DNA of 64,000 bases from Melastoma dodecandrum (lineage: Eukaryota > Streptophyta > Magnoliopsida > Myrtales > Melastomataceae): positions 1-64,000 of the forward strand of contig JARUPY010000017.1 in assembly GCA_029817715.1 (NCBI GenBank), given 5' to 3'. A program made the translations under genes and the position numbers. Under the pieces are notes generated by a model that worked only from the letters and a program-made list of their open reading frames with translations, was not told the origin of the DNA and searched no databases. Positions 23,038-34,954 of the stretch are shown in pieces; position 1 is the stretch's first letter; each line of letters begins with the position of its first letter.

Positions 23038-23710
23038 CAATTGGGTGCGATGACTTGAAACTCGTGAAGAGGGTTAGGAACAAGCCCGTATCATCTCAGG
23101 CACGTTGTCATGGGGGAAAGAAAACGGCGAAGGGAAAGCGTGCTTCTGGTGGCCCCCAAAACCAGCCTCAAATCGCTTGACTGAATCATCTCATGCTCGT
23201 TGTTTGCTTAATCTCTTTCACTTTAAAATAACGATTTTACACCTATCTGATGTGAAGAATCATCTGAATCGGTGTTTTTTATCCGGCAGGTTGGAATGTT
23301 ACATTACGTAATTTGGAAATCTTTCTTGTTGTTTAGCCACTATCATTCCTTTGGAGGGAAAGGAATTGCGTACAAGCACTAAATACGTAGACTCTCGCGG
23401 TTAGTTTGGTACATACCAGAGTTCCCTGAGTTTATTGGATTGTGGGAAGATTCTCCAGTATCAATGGAGGTCGCCTTGTGCTTGTTTAGCATCTTCCTTG
23501 TCGAAGTTATCCGAAGAGAACCTTTCTGAGGTGAGACATTGCAGGCCTAACTTTTAGAATTAATGTGTGGAATCTCGGATTACGTGGCTGATGCTTGTAA
23601 TAGAAGTGCATAGAACCAACAATGTAGGAGGACTCGACTTGTGGTTAGTTGTCCAAACCTGTACAGAATGCTACGCAGAACTGCGAGGTTTGCTCCTTTT
23701 TTAGCAATGG
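23038..23710. other. Intergenic / 3' flank of the gulonolactone-oxidase-like gene
   Basis: No gene signature is seen. The part next to 23710 is presumably the 3' UTR of the minus-strand gene. Confidence 0.55.
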
Positions 23711-25678
23711 CTACTCGATTCTAGAATCTGGTGATGATAATTGTTCTGTTGTTGCGCTGGATGATCTGTACCTGCAAACTTTCGCTTCACTGTAAATGCG
23801 TCCTGGTTCGCAGACATAACCTTTGTCGGGGCTACAGTGCTGGTCTTCCGAGCATATGCACTGTCCTTCCAAAGCGCACCCATCAAATTTTTCACCTCTT
23901 ATTCCATACACAATCTCGTCTGACCATTTGCTCGAGAACATGCCTTGTGGGTCTAACTGGTTCTTTGCTGTGATGAACTTTTCGAAATTCGGGTACTTTC
24001 GATTGACATCCTGGAATGCTAGTTTCCTGTTCTTGGCCCAGTGTGGCCTTGCGAGATACTTGAAGAATGCCATCTGCTCAACTTCCTCCAACACGTCTTG
24101 GTTCAATCTCGGGGTCATGGGTTGGCTTGCTCGGTAGTAGTTGAAGTCCACGACCACGGAGTCCTCAGGTTGTCCTAGATACGCATCGGAAGCCCTGAGG
24201 AAGCGGATCAGTAAACCGTTGTAAATGTCCACACCGCAGAAGTTGTCGGGATTCATGTCCCGGAGTTTCTTCACATCTCGAATGAAATCTCCAAACTTAT
24301 TCGCTGGGAATATTGCCGTTGTCTCGTAGAAGAAGAGACCGTTGATTCTGGGATCCCATGCGCAGGTGAGATCTGTTCTTGAAGGCGACGAGTACAAACA
24401 CGATCCAGATGTCTGCATTTTTCCCTGATGGCCGATGACTGGATAGCCAGTGAAGATCAATCCGTTTTTAAGTCCGTTGGCGATTAGCTTCTTGTATGCG
24501 AGAGTGGTTGATGCCAAGGTGCATTTTCCGCTCACGCTTCTAGCATTCTCGAGAAACTTTTCTGCACAACATACACGCAACTGACACAAAGATCGCCACA
24601 ACTCGCGACCAAACATGAAGGAAAGGGCAGGATGGAAAACATCGTCACCTGTTGCTCGCACTGACTCTGAGATTGGGACAGAATTCGATCTAAACCCAAG
24701 GAAGTCGAACTCGCCATCTCCGGACGTGTTTAATGGAACTCGGTCATCATATCTGTACACGGCGGTGTGCCTTGAGGGATACCAAGTAATATCGGCAAAC
24801 TCATGCTTCGCGGCGTGATCTGCGTATACATCTTCGATCCGGGAATCATCTGTGAAATCATAACTAACACTTCTCTTGAAGCCTCTCTCGAGCGACAAGT
24901 TCACCTAAAGTCGCAGTAGATTCGCTTAGGACAGGATCGGAGAATCGGTCCTTTTAACAATGATTGATGATGATGACGTTACCTTCGAGATGACCCCTAA
25001 CATGCCCAACGAGACTTTTGCCGCCTTAAGCAGAGGATCATTCCTGGCCAACTCGACGATCTTCGCATACCCTTCCGACTGCTTCCCAGGCAAGATGAGG
25101 CTCATGCCCACAACATGGTCGTGCACGCTGCCACCCTTCCCCCACCACGAGCTGCCATGTGCGCCTGTGCTTATAAGCCCACCAACACTCACCCCTTCCC
25201 AATAAGGCGCAGCCACCAAGCTCAACCCGGCTTCTTCTACTCTATCAATCAGCATCCTTAGCGGGACGCCGGCATCGACCCTTACCATGAGGCCAGACGT
25301 GTCGATCTCGATGTTGTTGGAGTATTTCTCCGTGCTTATCAACAAGGACCGTCCCGCCCCTTCCCCAGGGCACGCAAGCTTCGGAATCGTGTGGGAGAAC
25401 TTACTGACGACCTTAACCTTGAGATGGTTCCGAGTCGCATACGCCACGGCCAGGCGAAGGTCCTCTTCGGTAGAAGGGTACGTGAGATTGTGGATGACGC
25501 AGTCCCTCCTGTCCCCCCAGACGCCGTACGAATTCTGGAGGACGCAGCGGCCGGAATCACACGTGACAGGAGAAGACGGGGGCAAGGCCGTAGCAGTACC
25601 GACCACGGCGAGGACGGTGACGACGACGACGAGGACGACTCTTCCTATCCGTGAAAGGCACGCTGGGGACAGCCTCAT
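23711..25678 (-). CDS. GULLO: L-gulono-1,4-lactone oxidase-like protein (GULLO family), secreted or vesicular
   Basis: FAD-linked aldonolactone oxidase; the family oxidises L-gulono-1,4-lactone towards ascorbate, though plant members vary in activity. I assemble three exons on the minus strand: 25678-24983, 24904-24649 and 24561-23711, all GT-AG (introns 78 and 87 bp), giving an unbroken 600-residue protein. The start MRLSPACLSRIGRVVLVVVV opens a signal peptide; an in-frame TTG further upstream is ignored. The FAD-binding domain includes FSHTIPKLACPGEG and STGAHGSSWWGKGGSVHDH. The ALO domain includes FTGYPVIGHQGKM, CAWDPRINGLFFYETT, the HWAK motif (PHWAKNRKLAF; HWGK in most relatives) and FSSKWSD. 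The Cys-rich tail (GCALEGQCICSEDQHCSPDK) is typical of plant GULLOs. Treating the second intron as coding would insert 29 foreign residues, so I splice it out. The gene looks intact. Confidence 0.92.
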
Positions 25679-26387
25679 CGTGAAGTACAAGGGAAACAAA
25701 TGATTGTGCTTTGCTTGGTGGCGGCGGATGAAATGAAGAATTTGACGTGGAAACAAATAACCATAAATAGGAGGATCTAATTAATACGAAAATTCATGTA
25801 CCGAATTTGTAACTTGTTGCCAAAGAAATAGAGAGCCCAGCCCTACCAACCAATATTCCAGAGTACTACTACTTACTGGATGTGCCGGCTTTAGAAATAA
25901 TCGTTTTTTTATTTGTCATCAAATTATTATTAGCTTTTTTAGTAGTAGTCATGAAATGATATTTGTATCCAATTTTTATTATATCAGATTTTTATCGTTT
26001 TGAAATTAAACGCGTGACAACAATTGAGATTAGTTTTTTATGATACGTTATTTTACTTTATTTTTTAAGTTTCCTTTTTTTTTTTTTATAAACTAATTAG
26101 AAAGTTGTTTTATTTTTCTTTAAACAAACGTTTTCAAGAAAAGTTGGGTATTTTTAAATTGTTTTTTAAATCCCAATCTTATTATTTTAGTAATCAATTT
26201 TTAATAAACACTGTTTGTGACCTACAACACTGCCTAATTTCTCCATCTTCCCGATCCTTTTCTCTAACTCTTTCACGCCATCAAAGTGCACAAGGTTCGG
26301 AAGTTTTAATGACGTGTCAATACTTTCAAAAATTCAACCAGACTGTTCCAGTCAAAACATAATGGTTTTAACTACTACCATTCGAAA
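25679..26387. other. Upstream region of the gulonolactone-oxidase-like gene
   Basis: A TATTTAT-type TATA-like word on the minus strand lies about 90 bp upstream of the start codon (near 25,765). The rest is AT-rich with poly-T tracts and no gene. It ends at the left inverted repeat of the MULE. Confidence 0.45.
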
Positions 26388-26479
26388 GATATTGAGTTTT
26401 GTTCCTAAATAATATTAATACACAAACTATTTCGTCAAATACGATACCAAGTTTTGAAATTTGTTGACTAATGCAGTGA

Positions 26480-26680
26480 AATCGGCCTTTGAAAGGCCCA
26501 CTTTAATCATGAAGGAGGTTGGCCTTTCTATGGGCGACTTCATTGTTCCTAAAATATTGTCGGCCTTATGAAGGCCGACTTCATTTGATTCATTACTGGA
26601 ACATGAAGTCGGTCTTACAAAGACCGACTTCCCTCAAGCACTAAGGGAGTCAGTCTTTATAAGATCGAGTTTCATCAGAA
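26480..26680. repeat. Left subterminal palindromes of the MULE
   Basis: Perfect or near-perfect hairpins: GTCGGCCTTATGAAGGCCGA (start 26559, extended by C at 26579) and a 27-bp palindrome at 26605-26631 with arms GAAGTCGGTCTT / AAGACCGACTTC. Degenerate copies flank them. The same unit recurs at the right end. Confidence 0.8.
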
Positions 26681-26699
26681 ACCAAATACAAGTACAAAA

Positions 26700-28520
26700 T
26701 TCCCACAATTTTAACCTGTAATGCACGCACGTTTTTAACATACCAATCTAACACCAATAATACACAAAATAAGTACAAGTTGTCATAAGAGAATCAAAAT
26801 ATCGTCACAAGTAGGAAGTTTTGCATGAAACATGACACAAGTAAATGGACGTAGAAAGACGTGGACGCCTCTGTAAGTAGAACATCTGCTGGAGTGGGTT
26901 CCTCAATAACGACCGGTGCATAATCGTCATCCTCATGTTCATCATCCAATTCAGCAACGTCGAACATCTCAGCATCTTGATGAACTTCATCATCTTCCTA
27001 TTGCTCGACCTCTTGTGTTTGTTCCTCATCGGTTGGCTCTTCTACAAACTCGTCTTCCTCCTGTAGCCCTTCATGCCGTCCATACAAACGCATTGGGGTG
27101 AACTCTCTCAAGAAGCTATGGTCGTTGCGAGAAATATCCGCAATGTGTTGTAATTCCGAAGGGTCACCACTCTCCGATCGAATGGAAATGTCAGCCATTT
27201 GTTGCGTCTACGAAGAAATTATGTTAATACAATAATTGTTGTATTGACGAAGATAATATTTCTTGTACTTACCACTATGCTCAACATGACCCCTGTGGGT
27301 GATAGGTAAGGACGATAGTGGCGCATGTACCATGTACTGTAATCAGAGCCTTGTTCCTAGTGCAAAGGAATGATGTGGCTACCTCGTTGATACCACAAGT
27401 CGATGTACTTAGCATGAATGTGCATCCAATTATTGTATTGCTTTCCTCGCATGTCAATCCGATGAAGTCGTGCTTCAGTATCGCCGCGACTCGGTATTAG
27501 TTGTTCGTCTCCAAATTGGCGAATGATTGTATCTGAAAAGTGTCATTCAACCAAGGAGAAACAAATGAGCGGCACACATTCTCGCCAGCTTTCTTGAGCA
27601 TCGAAGCAGTACTCTGGTAATCTGACACGTATCTCATCTGTATATGGATGCCAAACCAACTGAGAAACAACACAACAAGATAACCAACCAACAAATTTTG
27701 TTGTAACAGAAATTGAAATAACATAACGTCACAGGTAGAAACATGTTGAGGACTCTGCCTGTCTAAAGCTTCTCTGGTAGAACATGCGTGACGACAGTTT
27801 TCGTGTCCAGATCCTCACTCCATCGATATGCTAAAGGCATACCCTACCTTTGCCGGCTCTGATGTATAACGGGCGACAAATGGGGAAATCTATCCCACAC
27901 CCATGAGTGTAGCAACACTAAATAACCCGCTATCTGCGATGCTTTTTGGTCCGAGGCTCTATATAATTGCCTATACAATAATGCCAAACATGATGATCCC
28001 CAATTGTAACTCTCAATAACTTCAAAATCCTCTAGTAAGGGCAGCTACATAAGATGAACTAAGTTGTCTGACTTGTCAAGAAAAATCATGGTGCTCGGGT
28101 ATGCATACATATTTGTTTATCTGGTGCTTCGGGATGTAACACATCAAAGGGAGGCTAACCAGTTCATCTTAACATTTCTCGCCTTCATATCACTTCTATT
28201 CGGAATCTCCCCACGTAAATACGCGCATACGACTGCAAAATCAAAGCTGGTGAATCCAATAACAGGGTCCCCTTTAGTCGACAATTCGAGCTGAATCTGA
28301 ACATCCTCCAACGTCATTGTCATCTCTCCATTGACCATATGGAAAATATGAGTATCAGGCCTCTATCTCTCAACTAATGCGGTAATGAGTGCATGATCCA
28401 GCTGAATGAATGGCAGCTTTACAACTCTAAAAAACCCCGCTTGTCGAAGGTATACATCCATATGGAGGTCTCGCCTTATTTTTTTCACGCTGCTTTTATG
28501 GTGCCAACATTTTAAAATTG
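26700..28520 (-). pseudogene. Plant mobile domain (PMD / MAIN-like) protein remnant inside the MULE
   Basis: On the minus strand at 28,440-28,150 I read LDHALITALVER, a stop, RPDTHIFHM, then VNGEMTMTLEDVQIQLEL. This is the hallmark of the plant mobile domain (WRPETHTFH...GEMT-TLEDV), with the conserved Trp changed to a TAG stop. Downstream pieces at 27,724-27,497 and an acidic tail at 27,198-26,998 may be its C-terminal part. Cellular PMD proteins (MAIN, MAIL1) act in genome maintenance and TE silencing; many PMD copies ride in transposons, as here. It follows the transposase in the same orientation. Non-functional. Confidence 0.62.
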
Positions 28521-29346
28521 TTCTACGAAAATTAGAGGTTTAGAAACGAATTCCAAAAAATGAGAAGATAAATATGATGTACATACTTCTGCATATGCCG
28601 ATGCCCAAACCACTGAAGAACGATGTTTCTCTTGGGAGTACAATACATCCGTAACGAGCGGTCCGGGCTCCATACTTCAACCTGCAAATAGAAATGTAAT
28701 TAATATAGAAGCATTCATAGAAAATGATTCCATACGTACAAATAATTGTTTCAAATAAACCTTACGAGTTTATTTATTTGGACAACTTCGCCTATTATGT
28801 CATTCTCTTTTAAGAATATCACAAGTCAACTTAATTTTACATTCTCTCACATCCATTTCATCATGGATGAGAGAAGATCTTGGTCTCTCTTTCGTTCGTG
28901 CCATTTCATGGTTTGGAACGATAGTTGGGAATGGATATTCACCACAATCCTTTTTACAGTCAAACGATGCCCATTTAGATGAATATATGGCCTTTTGGTT
29001 AGCTCAACTGTAAATATTGTTTATCTTATCCGACCCATTCACGTCCACAAATGCGAAACAAACAAGCACATGTGAACATAAAATTCGATATATTTGTCAT
29101 TTCTTGCACGAACACCCCTTGTGTCGCATAAATATGTTCTTTGTCAGATTATTCCCTCTGCTTGTGACCACAAACGTACCATCACCATGAACCATAAGTT
29201 TGACTTGACGATTTCTAGCCTTCTTTATTCCCTATTAAAACGTTTCATAACAACTTTAATGAATTTTTCTCTCCTGTTTATCGCTGTGCGAGCCTAATCT
29301 TTTATGTTACTCCCATATGCAACACAATTTTATAACATCTTCCTAA

Positions 29347-30620
29347 CTAACATAGAGACAGGAAGCGCTCCTGCACTCCCTTAGAACAACATTGTAACTC
29401 TCGCTTAAATTTGTCATCATTATCCCTCAACGGTAGTTCCCATAGAAATTGAAAGTCTATTGACTCATCCATCTCATCAAAGAAATCTGCTGACCCAAGA
29501 ATAATTTTCAAAATATGATGCAAATATTGCTTCATCTTTGGTGCCATACATTTCATTGTTGCAATAACAAGCCTTCTTTTGCCACGGAGATTCTTGTACA
29601 TGTTGAAGTTGCTGGCAACATGACGTAAACAGAACCTCCACTATGTAAATGGCGGCGTCCAACCAACTTCCACATCGTTTACCGCCGCTTGATTACCGTA
29701 ATGCCTATCTGAAATCAAACATATGCCCTAACATTCAATGCCAATGACATAACGTTTCAGGCATTTTAGATATCATCCCCACAACCGATAGCTTTCTTCA
29801 TCAGCGATTGCAAATGCGAAAGGAACGATATGATTGCTTCCATGTAAACTACAAGCAATTAATAATTTATGCTTGTATTTACCGTATAGAAATGTGCCAT
29901 CAATACTGACTACATGGCTACAATAACGAAAAGCTGTTACGACAGGACTAAAACACTTGAACATCCTTTGAAATACAAACTGTGAATCGCCAACCATGTA
30001 TGAACCTCCCGAATCAATGCAAGTATTGGGGTTAGAATCACGAATCGCATTCAATAAATGAGGCAACTCATTGTATGATTCATCACAATCGCCGTATAAT
30101 TTGCTTTTCTTTTGGCATCCCACACCCTTCTCCTAAGGACTTTGTATCTATACTTTTCCTTAATGACATTATGAAGGAATACAACTTTAACTTCCAGAGT
30201 TTCACTTCAAATGTCTTGAATAACGGTTCCATGAGATTTGAATCCAGGCGGACATGATTACGCGATAAAACATGATTGACGCAGGTATGATGCTGTTCAA
30301 CTATTGTTACCTCAAACTCATCATCATATGCTCTTTGTATCGCCCTTAATCTCCACTTACAACCCTTATCAAATTTTGAATAACAAATATTCCACGATTT
30401 CTTAGTAGATTCAACAACCTCATAATTTTAGTGCCTTAGTATGCGAAAATTGTTCAACGCATATATGAGTTCCTTCTTATCCCCAAATCTCATTCTTTTA
30501 CAAAATTCATCAATAATGTCACTCCCATGAGCAAGTGGGTCGAAATTACACTCATCAAGTCTTTCACTCACGTCTTCGAGATATTCATCATAAAATGACA
30601 GCCTTTCTCCTTTCGTGCAC
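29347..30620 (-). pseudogene. MuDR-type transposase remnant (MULE)
   Basis: At 30,600-30,240 the minus strand encodes the MuDR N-terminal domain with stops: FCKRMRFGDKKELIYALNNF, then CKWRLRAIQRAYDDEFEV and a HHTC zinc motif. At 30,123-29,773 is the start of the catalytic core, including YNELPHLLNAIRDSNPNT and SIDGTFLYGKYKHKLLIACS, which holds the first catalytic Asp, then FAFAIADEESYRLWG. At 29,601-29,347 is a C-terminal part with NLRGKRRLV. The section in between is degraded. No single frame spans it, so it is inactive. Confidence 0.75.
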
Positions 30621-30779
30621 TAGACCCTTCACCCGATTCCACAATCATGATCATTCGATTGTCGAAATTCTCATCATCTAACATTCCATGGTCGACATTC
30701 ACATTGCTGAACAACTCATCATAAGTGTCGACAACATCAGAATTCATAATATTATCATGGATATTGTCTTCATCTTCTA

Positions 30780-30900
30780 TCGGATGATTAACGAAGTCGG
30801 CCTTTACAAGACCGACTTCGTTTTGGAAAGGATGAAATCGGTCTTAGAAAGATCGACTTCCTTCATGATCAAAGCTGATCTTCAAGGAAGTCGACTTCCT
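30780..30900. repeat. Right subterminal palindromes of the MULE
   Basis: A 29-bp near-palindrome at 30792-30820 has arms CGAAGTCGG and CCGACTTCG. Two weaker copies follow (30834-30860 and about 30865-30900). The unit equals that at the left end, so the element ends mirror each other beyond the inverted repeats. Confidence 0.75.
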
Positions 30901-31009
30901 TAACAAAGGATAATTTCGCTACATTAGTCAAGGAATTTCTAAACTTGGTACCGTATTTGATGAAATAATTTGCGGACTAACTTTATTTAGGAACAAAACT
31001 CAAGATATC

Positions 31010-32739
31010 GTGAGTTCTTTTCTCGAAACTTACCATGTACTTGGATAAGTTGAGTATTCACTTTCGACACTAGAAACCATCACTATTATCGAAGAGATGT
31101 CTTCTCTCAAAATTCAACCTATCGATCTTGTCGTGTGCACGACAAATTCACATTGACTTGTGTCATGCTTGTAAGTTCTCTCTCAGGCCCTCATACATTC
31201 GTGATGGTTCAGACAACAAGAGGATCCGAAGTTCGTTCTCAAAATACCCTCCGGTGGGCGCCTCAACATTGGGTCTTTGATTCCTACTTGAGCCTACCCA
31301 GGGTCGTCGCTTGATCGTCGACAATTCCTCGTGTGGGAGTCATAGGTGACGGGTGCCAAACGGGGCATAATACGTAATAAAAACGTTTGGAAGGATCGGA
31401 AGCTGCTTGTGTCACCTTCCCTCATCCAAGATCACTCCGTAGAAAACATGTTTGATGTTGTTTAACCTATGTTAGTTGCTGTCTAGTCGTTGTGCTCATG
31501 GAATATTCATTACTGCATTTGCTTGGATAATGTTATTCCTTGGGCTAGATGGGTATGGTCAAAGGGTATGCTGCCCTATTTCTCTTTCCATATGTGGCTA
31601 GTAGTGTATGTGATAATATATATGTCGAACATGCTATTCCGTCTTGGTGTTGTGTATTCTTCTACGTGTGCACTATGCAGTTCAGGACGGAAGACAATGG
31701 ACCATTTTTTCTTTCTATACTCATATTCGACAAAAGTGTGGGCATATACATTGGGACAATTACTTCCGTAGTGGTTTCCGCCGACTTAATGTGGCATACT
31801 GGGAGATTGTTCTCCTCGACAAGACTTTCATTGCAACGATAACTCTCATTCACCTGGTTGTTGGGAAGTTGCATCTATTACCTAATTGATGGAGCGGAAC
31901 AAGAGCCTAGTGGGTGAGCATTCGTTGTCGCCCATGACACTTGTTTTTAATATTTTGGTATCACTAATTATTTTGGTATATATATGAGATATATGTAACT
32001 TGGAATAGTTTTTGGGTTTCGAGCGTATGCTCATGCGATTTTATATAAACTTTTTGTGTTGCTTGCAAATTGTTTTGCTCGGATTGGAAAGCCTAAGACC
32101 GTTGACCAAAAAATCGAAGAATCATCATGGGATTTGTATCTTATTGGGAACCGCTTGCACTTGTCTTGCCTCCCACCCTGTCGACAATGTCGATCGAAGA
32201 ACTCTCGGCTCTTCTTCTTACCAATGAGGCCAGTCGAAATCTCACTACTTCAGCTCATCTCTTCGCTCTTCTTGGACCAGCAAAATAGCAATTCACAATG
32301 CATCGGCTCAGAGCTCCACCTCCCATCAACCGTAAAGGAGTGACTGAGGTAGGGCAGGCAACGATGGAGCTACAAAAATTAAGTAACGGGGCCAAATTGG
32401 ACTAAACAAAATTTAAGGGAGCTGAACTGAATTATTTTATTTTTTAGGTTAAATTAATAAAAAATTAAAACAAAAACTAACCTAATTTCTTTTCAAAGCC
32501 AGGGGCCATACCATAATCGTGACGGCATAAAAGAGACGCCCACTCCATGTGGAACTCCCAACACGATCATGTAAAAGGGAAAAATGGAGAAAAATCAAAT
32601 TAAAGTTATGATTTTAATGATGAGTTGTACAGAAGCCAAACCTCATATAAATACACAAGTTTTACAAAAATTATTAGATAATTATTTAATTAATAAATAA
32701 TTATTTAGACAAATTAAATTTAATATTTCATATAAATTT
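31010..32739. other. Repeat-derived intergenic DNA; LINE fragment at 31,490-31,771
   Basis: Apart from the LINE fragment listed separately I recognise no gene. Small open frames near 32,010-32,340 have no family signature. The 32,380-32,740 part is AT-rich. Confidence 0.5.
31490..31771 (+). pseudogene. LINE reverse-transcriptase zinc-binding (zf-RVT) fragment
   Basis: The frame holds MLFRLGVVYSSTCALCSSGR followed by KTMDHFFF and YSTKVW. This matches the zf-RVT pattern at the C-terminal side of plant LINE polymerases (CxxC ... E-T--HLFF-C-YS--VW), with the later Cys lost. No upstream reverse transcriptase is present. An orphan scrap of a non-LTR element. Confidence 0.5.
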
Positions 32740-34897
32740 TCCTTATCCACAGAGGGAATGTGGTTATGTCTAGCCACAAAGGGAAGGAAATTGGCGGAAT
32801 GGTTGAGAAGTGCATTATTGATTGGGGAATACAACATCGTATTTCTACTATGACAGTTGACAATGCAAGCTCTAATGATGTTGCAGTGAAATACTTGAAA
32901 GATAAGCTCATCGAAAGCAACTCATTGATCTTAGGAGGTGAGTTTCTTCACATGAGATGCACTACACATATCTTGATTTTAATTGTGAAGGATGGTTTGA
33001 GTGATGTTTGTGAATCTATAAGTCGAGTGAGGAAGATGATTCGTTATATCAGGAGCTCTTCATCTAGATTTGACCATTTTCTAAAGTGTGTTGTGAAAGA
33101 AAGAATTCCACATAAAGATTCAGTTTGCCTTGATGTGGTAACTAGATGGAACTCAACTTGTTTGATGCTAGAGACTGCTGTGAAATTTAGGAAGTCATTT
33201 GAAAGATTAGAAGAAGACGATTTGGCAATGAGTGTTGAGCTCCAATATGACTTGCTAAATAGTGAAGATTGGTTGAACTTGGAAGTGATACTTAAATTTC
33301 TGAAGAAGTTTTATGACGCTACTAAGAGGTTGTCGGGTTCTTTGTATGTGACATCGAATTCCTATTTCGAAGAAGTAGTTAGTATACTTACTGCTTTGAA
33401 TGATTGGGCAAAGATAGAACGGGATGTTCAACTTCAAATTATGTCACACAGGATGAGGGAAAAATTTGACAATTACTTTGGCAGTATGGAGAATTGTAAT
33501 ATGATGGTCTTAATTGCTGTGGTATTGGATCCACGCTACAAGTTGAATTTTGTCAAGTTTTGCTGCAAGAAAGTGTATCGTAATGATTCGGAAGTGATTA
33601 ACTTGAGAGTTGAAAAGCTGAAATTTGTTTTACAACGGTTATTTGAGTATTATAAGCATTCTTCTGCCACAAATATGCTTAAAAATTATGCCCTTTCTTG
33701 CAATAAAGTTGTGGAATATGTTGGATCAAGTAGTGGTTTTGCTTTGAATTATGGTTGTGAGATGTATGAGAATCTTCAACATGACTACATGAGATACATG
33801 GAAGAAGAGTTGAATGCAAGAGGTAAATCTGAATTGGAGCGATACTTGGAAGACAAATGTGAAGAGTGTAAGGCTGATTTTGATGTTTTAGGTTGGTGGA
33901 AAAGTAATGCCACAAAGTATTCCATTTTGCCTTGCATTGTGAGAGATATTTTAGTTATCCCTGTATCAACGGTTGCTTCTGAATCTGCTTTTAGTACGTC
34001 GGGCCGTGTGGTTGATTTCTACCGTAGTTTATTGACTCCTAGAGTTGTTGAGGTTTTAATATGTGTACAAGATTGGCTAAGATCTCGTTATCTCCTATTA
34101 ATATAGAGGAGAACCTGAAAAATACGGAAAGATATGAACAAGTTATCTTAATTATTTCAACTTGAGTCATGATGTTTTTGTGTATCATTCGCTCACATTT
34201 TGTTTACATGACTTGTTTCTGCAGATTTGCCAATATTAATGCAGACATACGAATGTTTGAAGGTTGAAAAGTTTGTCATTAATGATTGCTCTAATTTTTT
34301 TCATGTTTCACATGGACGCCCTTCCCTTACAGGTTTTTTTGCTCCCTTCTGTGTTCTGTTTTCCAGGTCAACGCTGATTCATTCGTCATATTTTAGTCGA
34401 TCATATGTTGTGCTTCATTTTTGGACCCTTATCATGGGTGATTAGGAATTGGTGGATTGGGAGCACAAAAGCAAGGTCAACGGCAAGATGCATGCCTGCG
34501 GCCATGATTCCCATGTTGCTATGCCGCTCGAAGCGGCCAAGTTTTGCAGGACAGGAAGGATCAGATCAAGGTATTTTTGACAGGGTGACTGCTTTTGATT
34601 TTCCTAAAAAGTCTACTTCGTTTCCCTCACGTGGAAATTAACCTATGTTTGCTTATATGATTTCCCTTCTTTTCTAGTAAGGATATAGTACAAAGCACAT
34701 ATATCCAAATGAGTAATGTGATGTGGAAGTGTGGACATGGTACCGAAATCAACTACTACCAGAACCGTCAGGTTGATTCTTGGGTGGTTCTTTAAGCCAC
34801 AGAGTAGATTTTGGGTTCTAAAAATTAGGAACCGTCTAATACATGATAGGTTCCAAGTTAACCTACCCACCCGGAACCTGCTCAGCTCTACCTCTAC
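32740..34897 (+). mobile_element. 5'-truncated hAT element (RICESLEEPER/zinc-finger-BED type)
   Basis: The right part of a hAT: the C-terminal two thirds of the transposase, then ~790 bp of non-coding DNA with GGTTCC / GGAACC repeats, ending at about 34897. Read from that end inwards it starts TAGAGGTAGAGCTGAGCAGG then TTCCGGG, close to the terminal repeats I know from this hAT group. No matching left terminus is seen, so the left half is missing; the break is near 32,740, just before the reading frame. Confidence 0.6.
32760..34106 (+). pseudogene. hAT transposase, C-terminal 448 codons uninterrupted, N-terminus missing
   Basis: The frame opens within the catalytic core (SSHKGKEIGGMVEKCI, then TMTVDNASSNDVAV with a catalytic Asp). 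It continues through CTTHILILIVKDGL, LDVVTRWNSTCLMLE, an insertion region with LDPRYKLNFVKFCC, and the dimerisation domain (DVLGWWKSNATKYSILPCIV, then VSTVASESAFSTSGRVVD and LICVQDWLR). The BED zinc finger and the first catalytic Asp are absent. A full protein of this family is about 650-700 residues. With no stop in 448 codons the loss may be recent, or the remaining domain could be kept, as in domesticated hAT proteins. A CCACAG just before the frame could be a splice acceptor, but I see no upstream exon. Confidence 0.75.
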
Positions 34898-34954
34898 CTA
34901 GAATTGTGGTTAAATTATGTAAAATACAAAAATTTTAAGTAAAAGACCGACGTG

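Larger units (their letters stand above)
26388..31009 (-). mobile_element. Mutator-like element with ~95-bp terminal inverted repeats, 4.6 kb
   Basis: Left end 26388-26482 and right end 30912-31009 are inverted copies of each other with about 15% difference; both contain TTGAGTTTTGTTCCTAAATA, TCAAATACG-TACCAAGTTT and TTGACTAATG. Long inverted repeats plus a MuDR-type transposase define a MULE. Just inside both ends are palindromes built from a GAAGTCGGTCTT-type unit. On the minus strand it carries a transposase remnant (about 30.6-29.3 kb) followed by a plant-mobile-domain remnant (about 28.5-27.0 kb). I cannot find a matching 9-bp target duplication (CATTCGAAA left, GTGAGTTCT right), so it is probably old. 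Confidence 0.82.

Noticed and set aside
24562..24648. Coding read-through between exons 2 and 3 of the gulonolactone-oxidase-like gene
   Set aside because: It is open in frame, but has perfect GT-AG ends, and removing it restores the usual family spacing before the GKC motif.
25287..25703. 138-codon plus-strand frame
   Set aside because: It lies opposite the first exon of the gulonolactone-oxidase-like gene and has no family signature; a shadow of GC-rich coding DNA.
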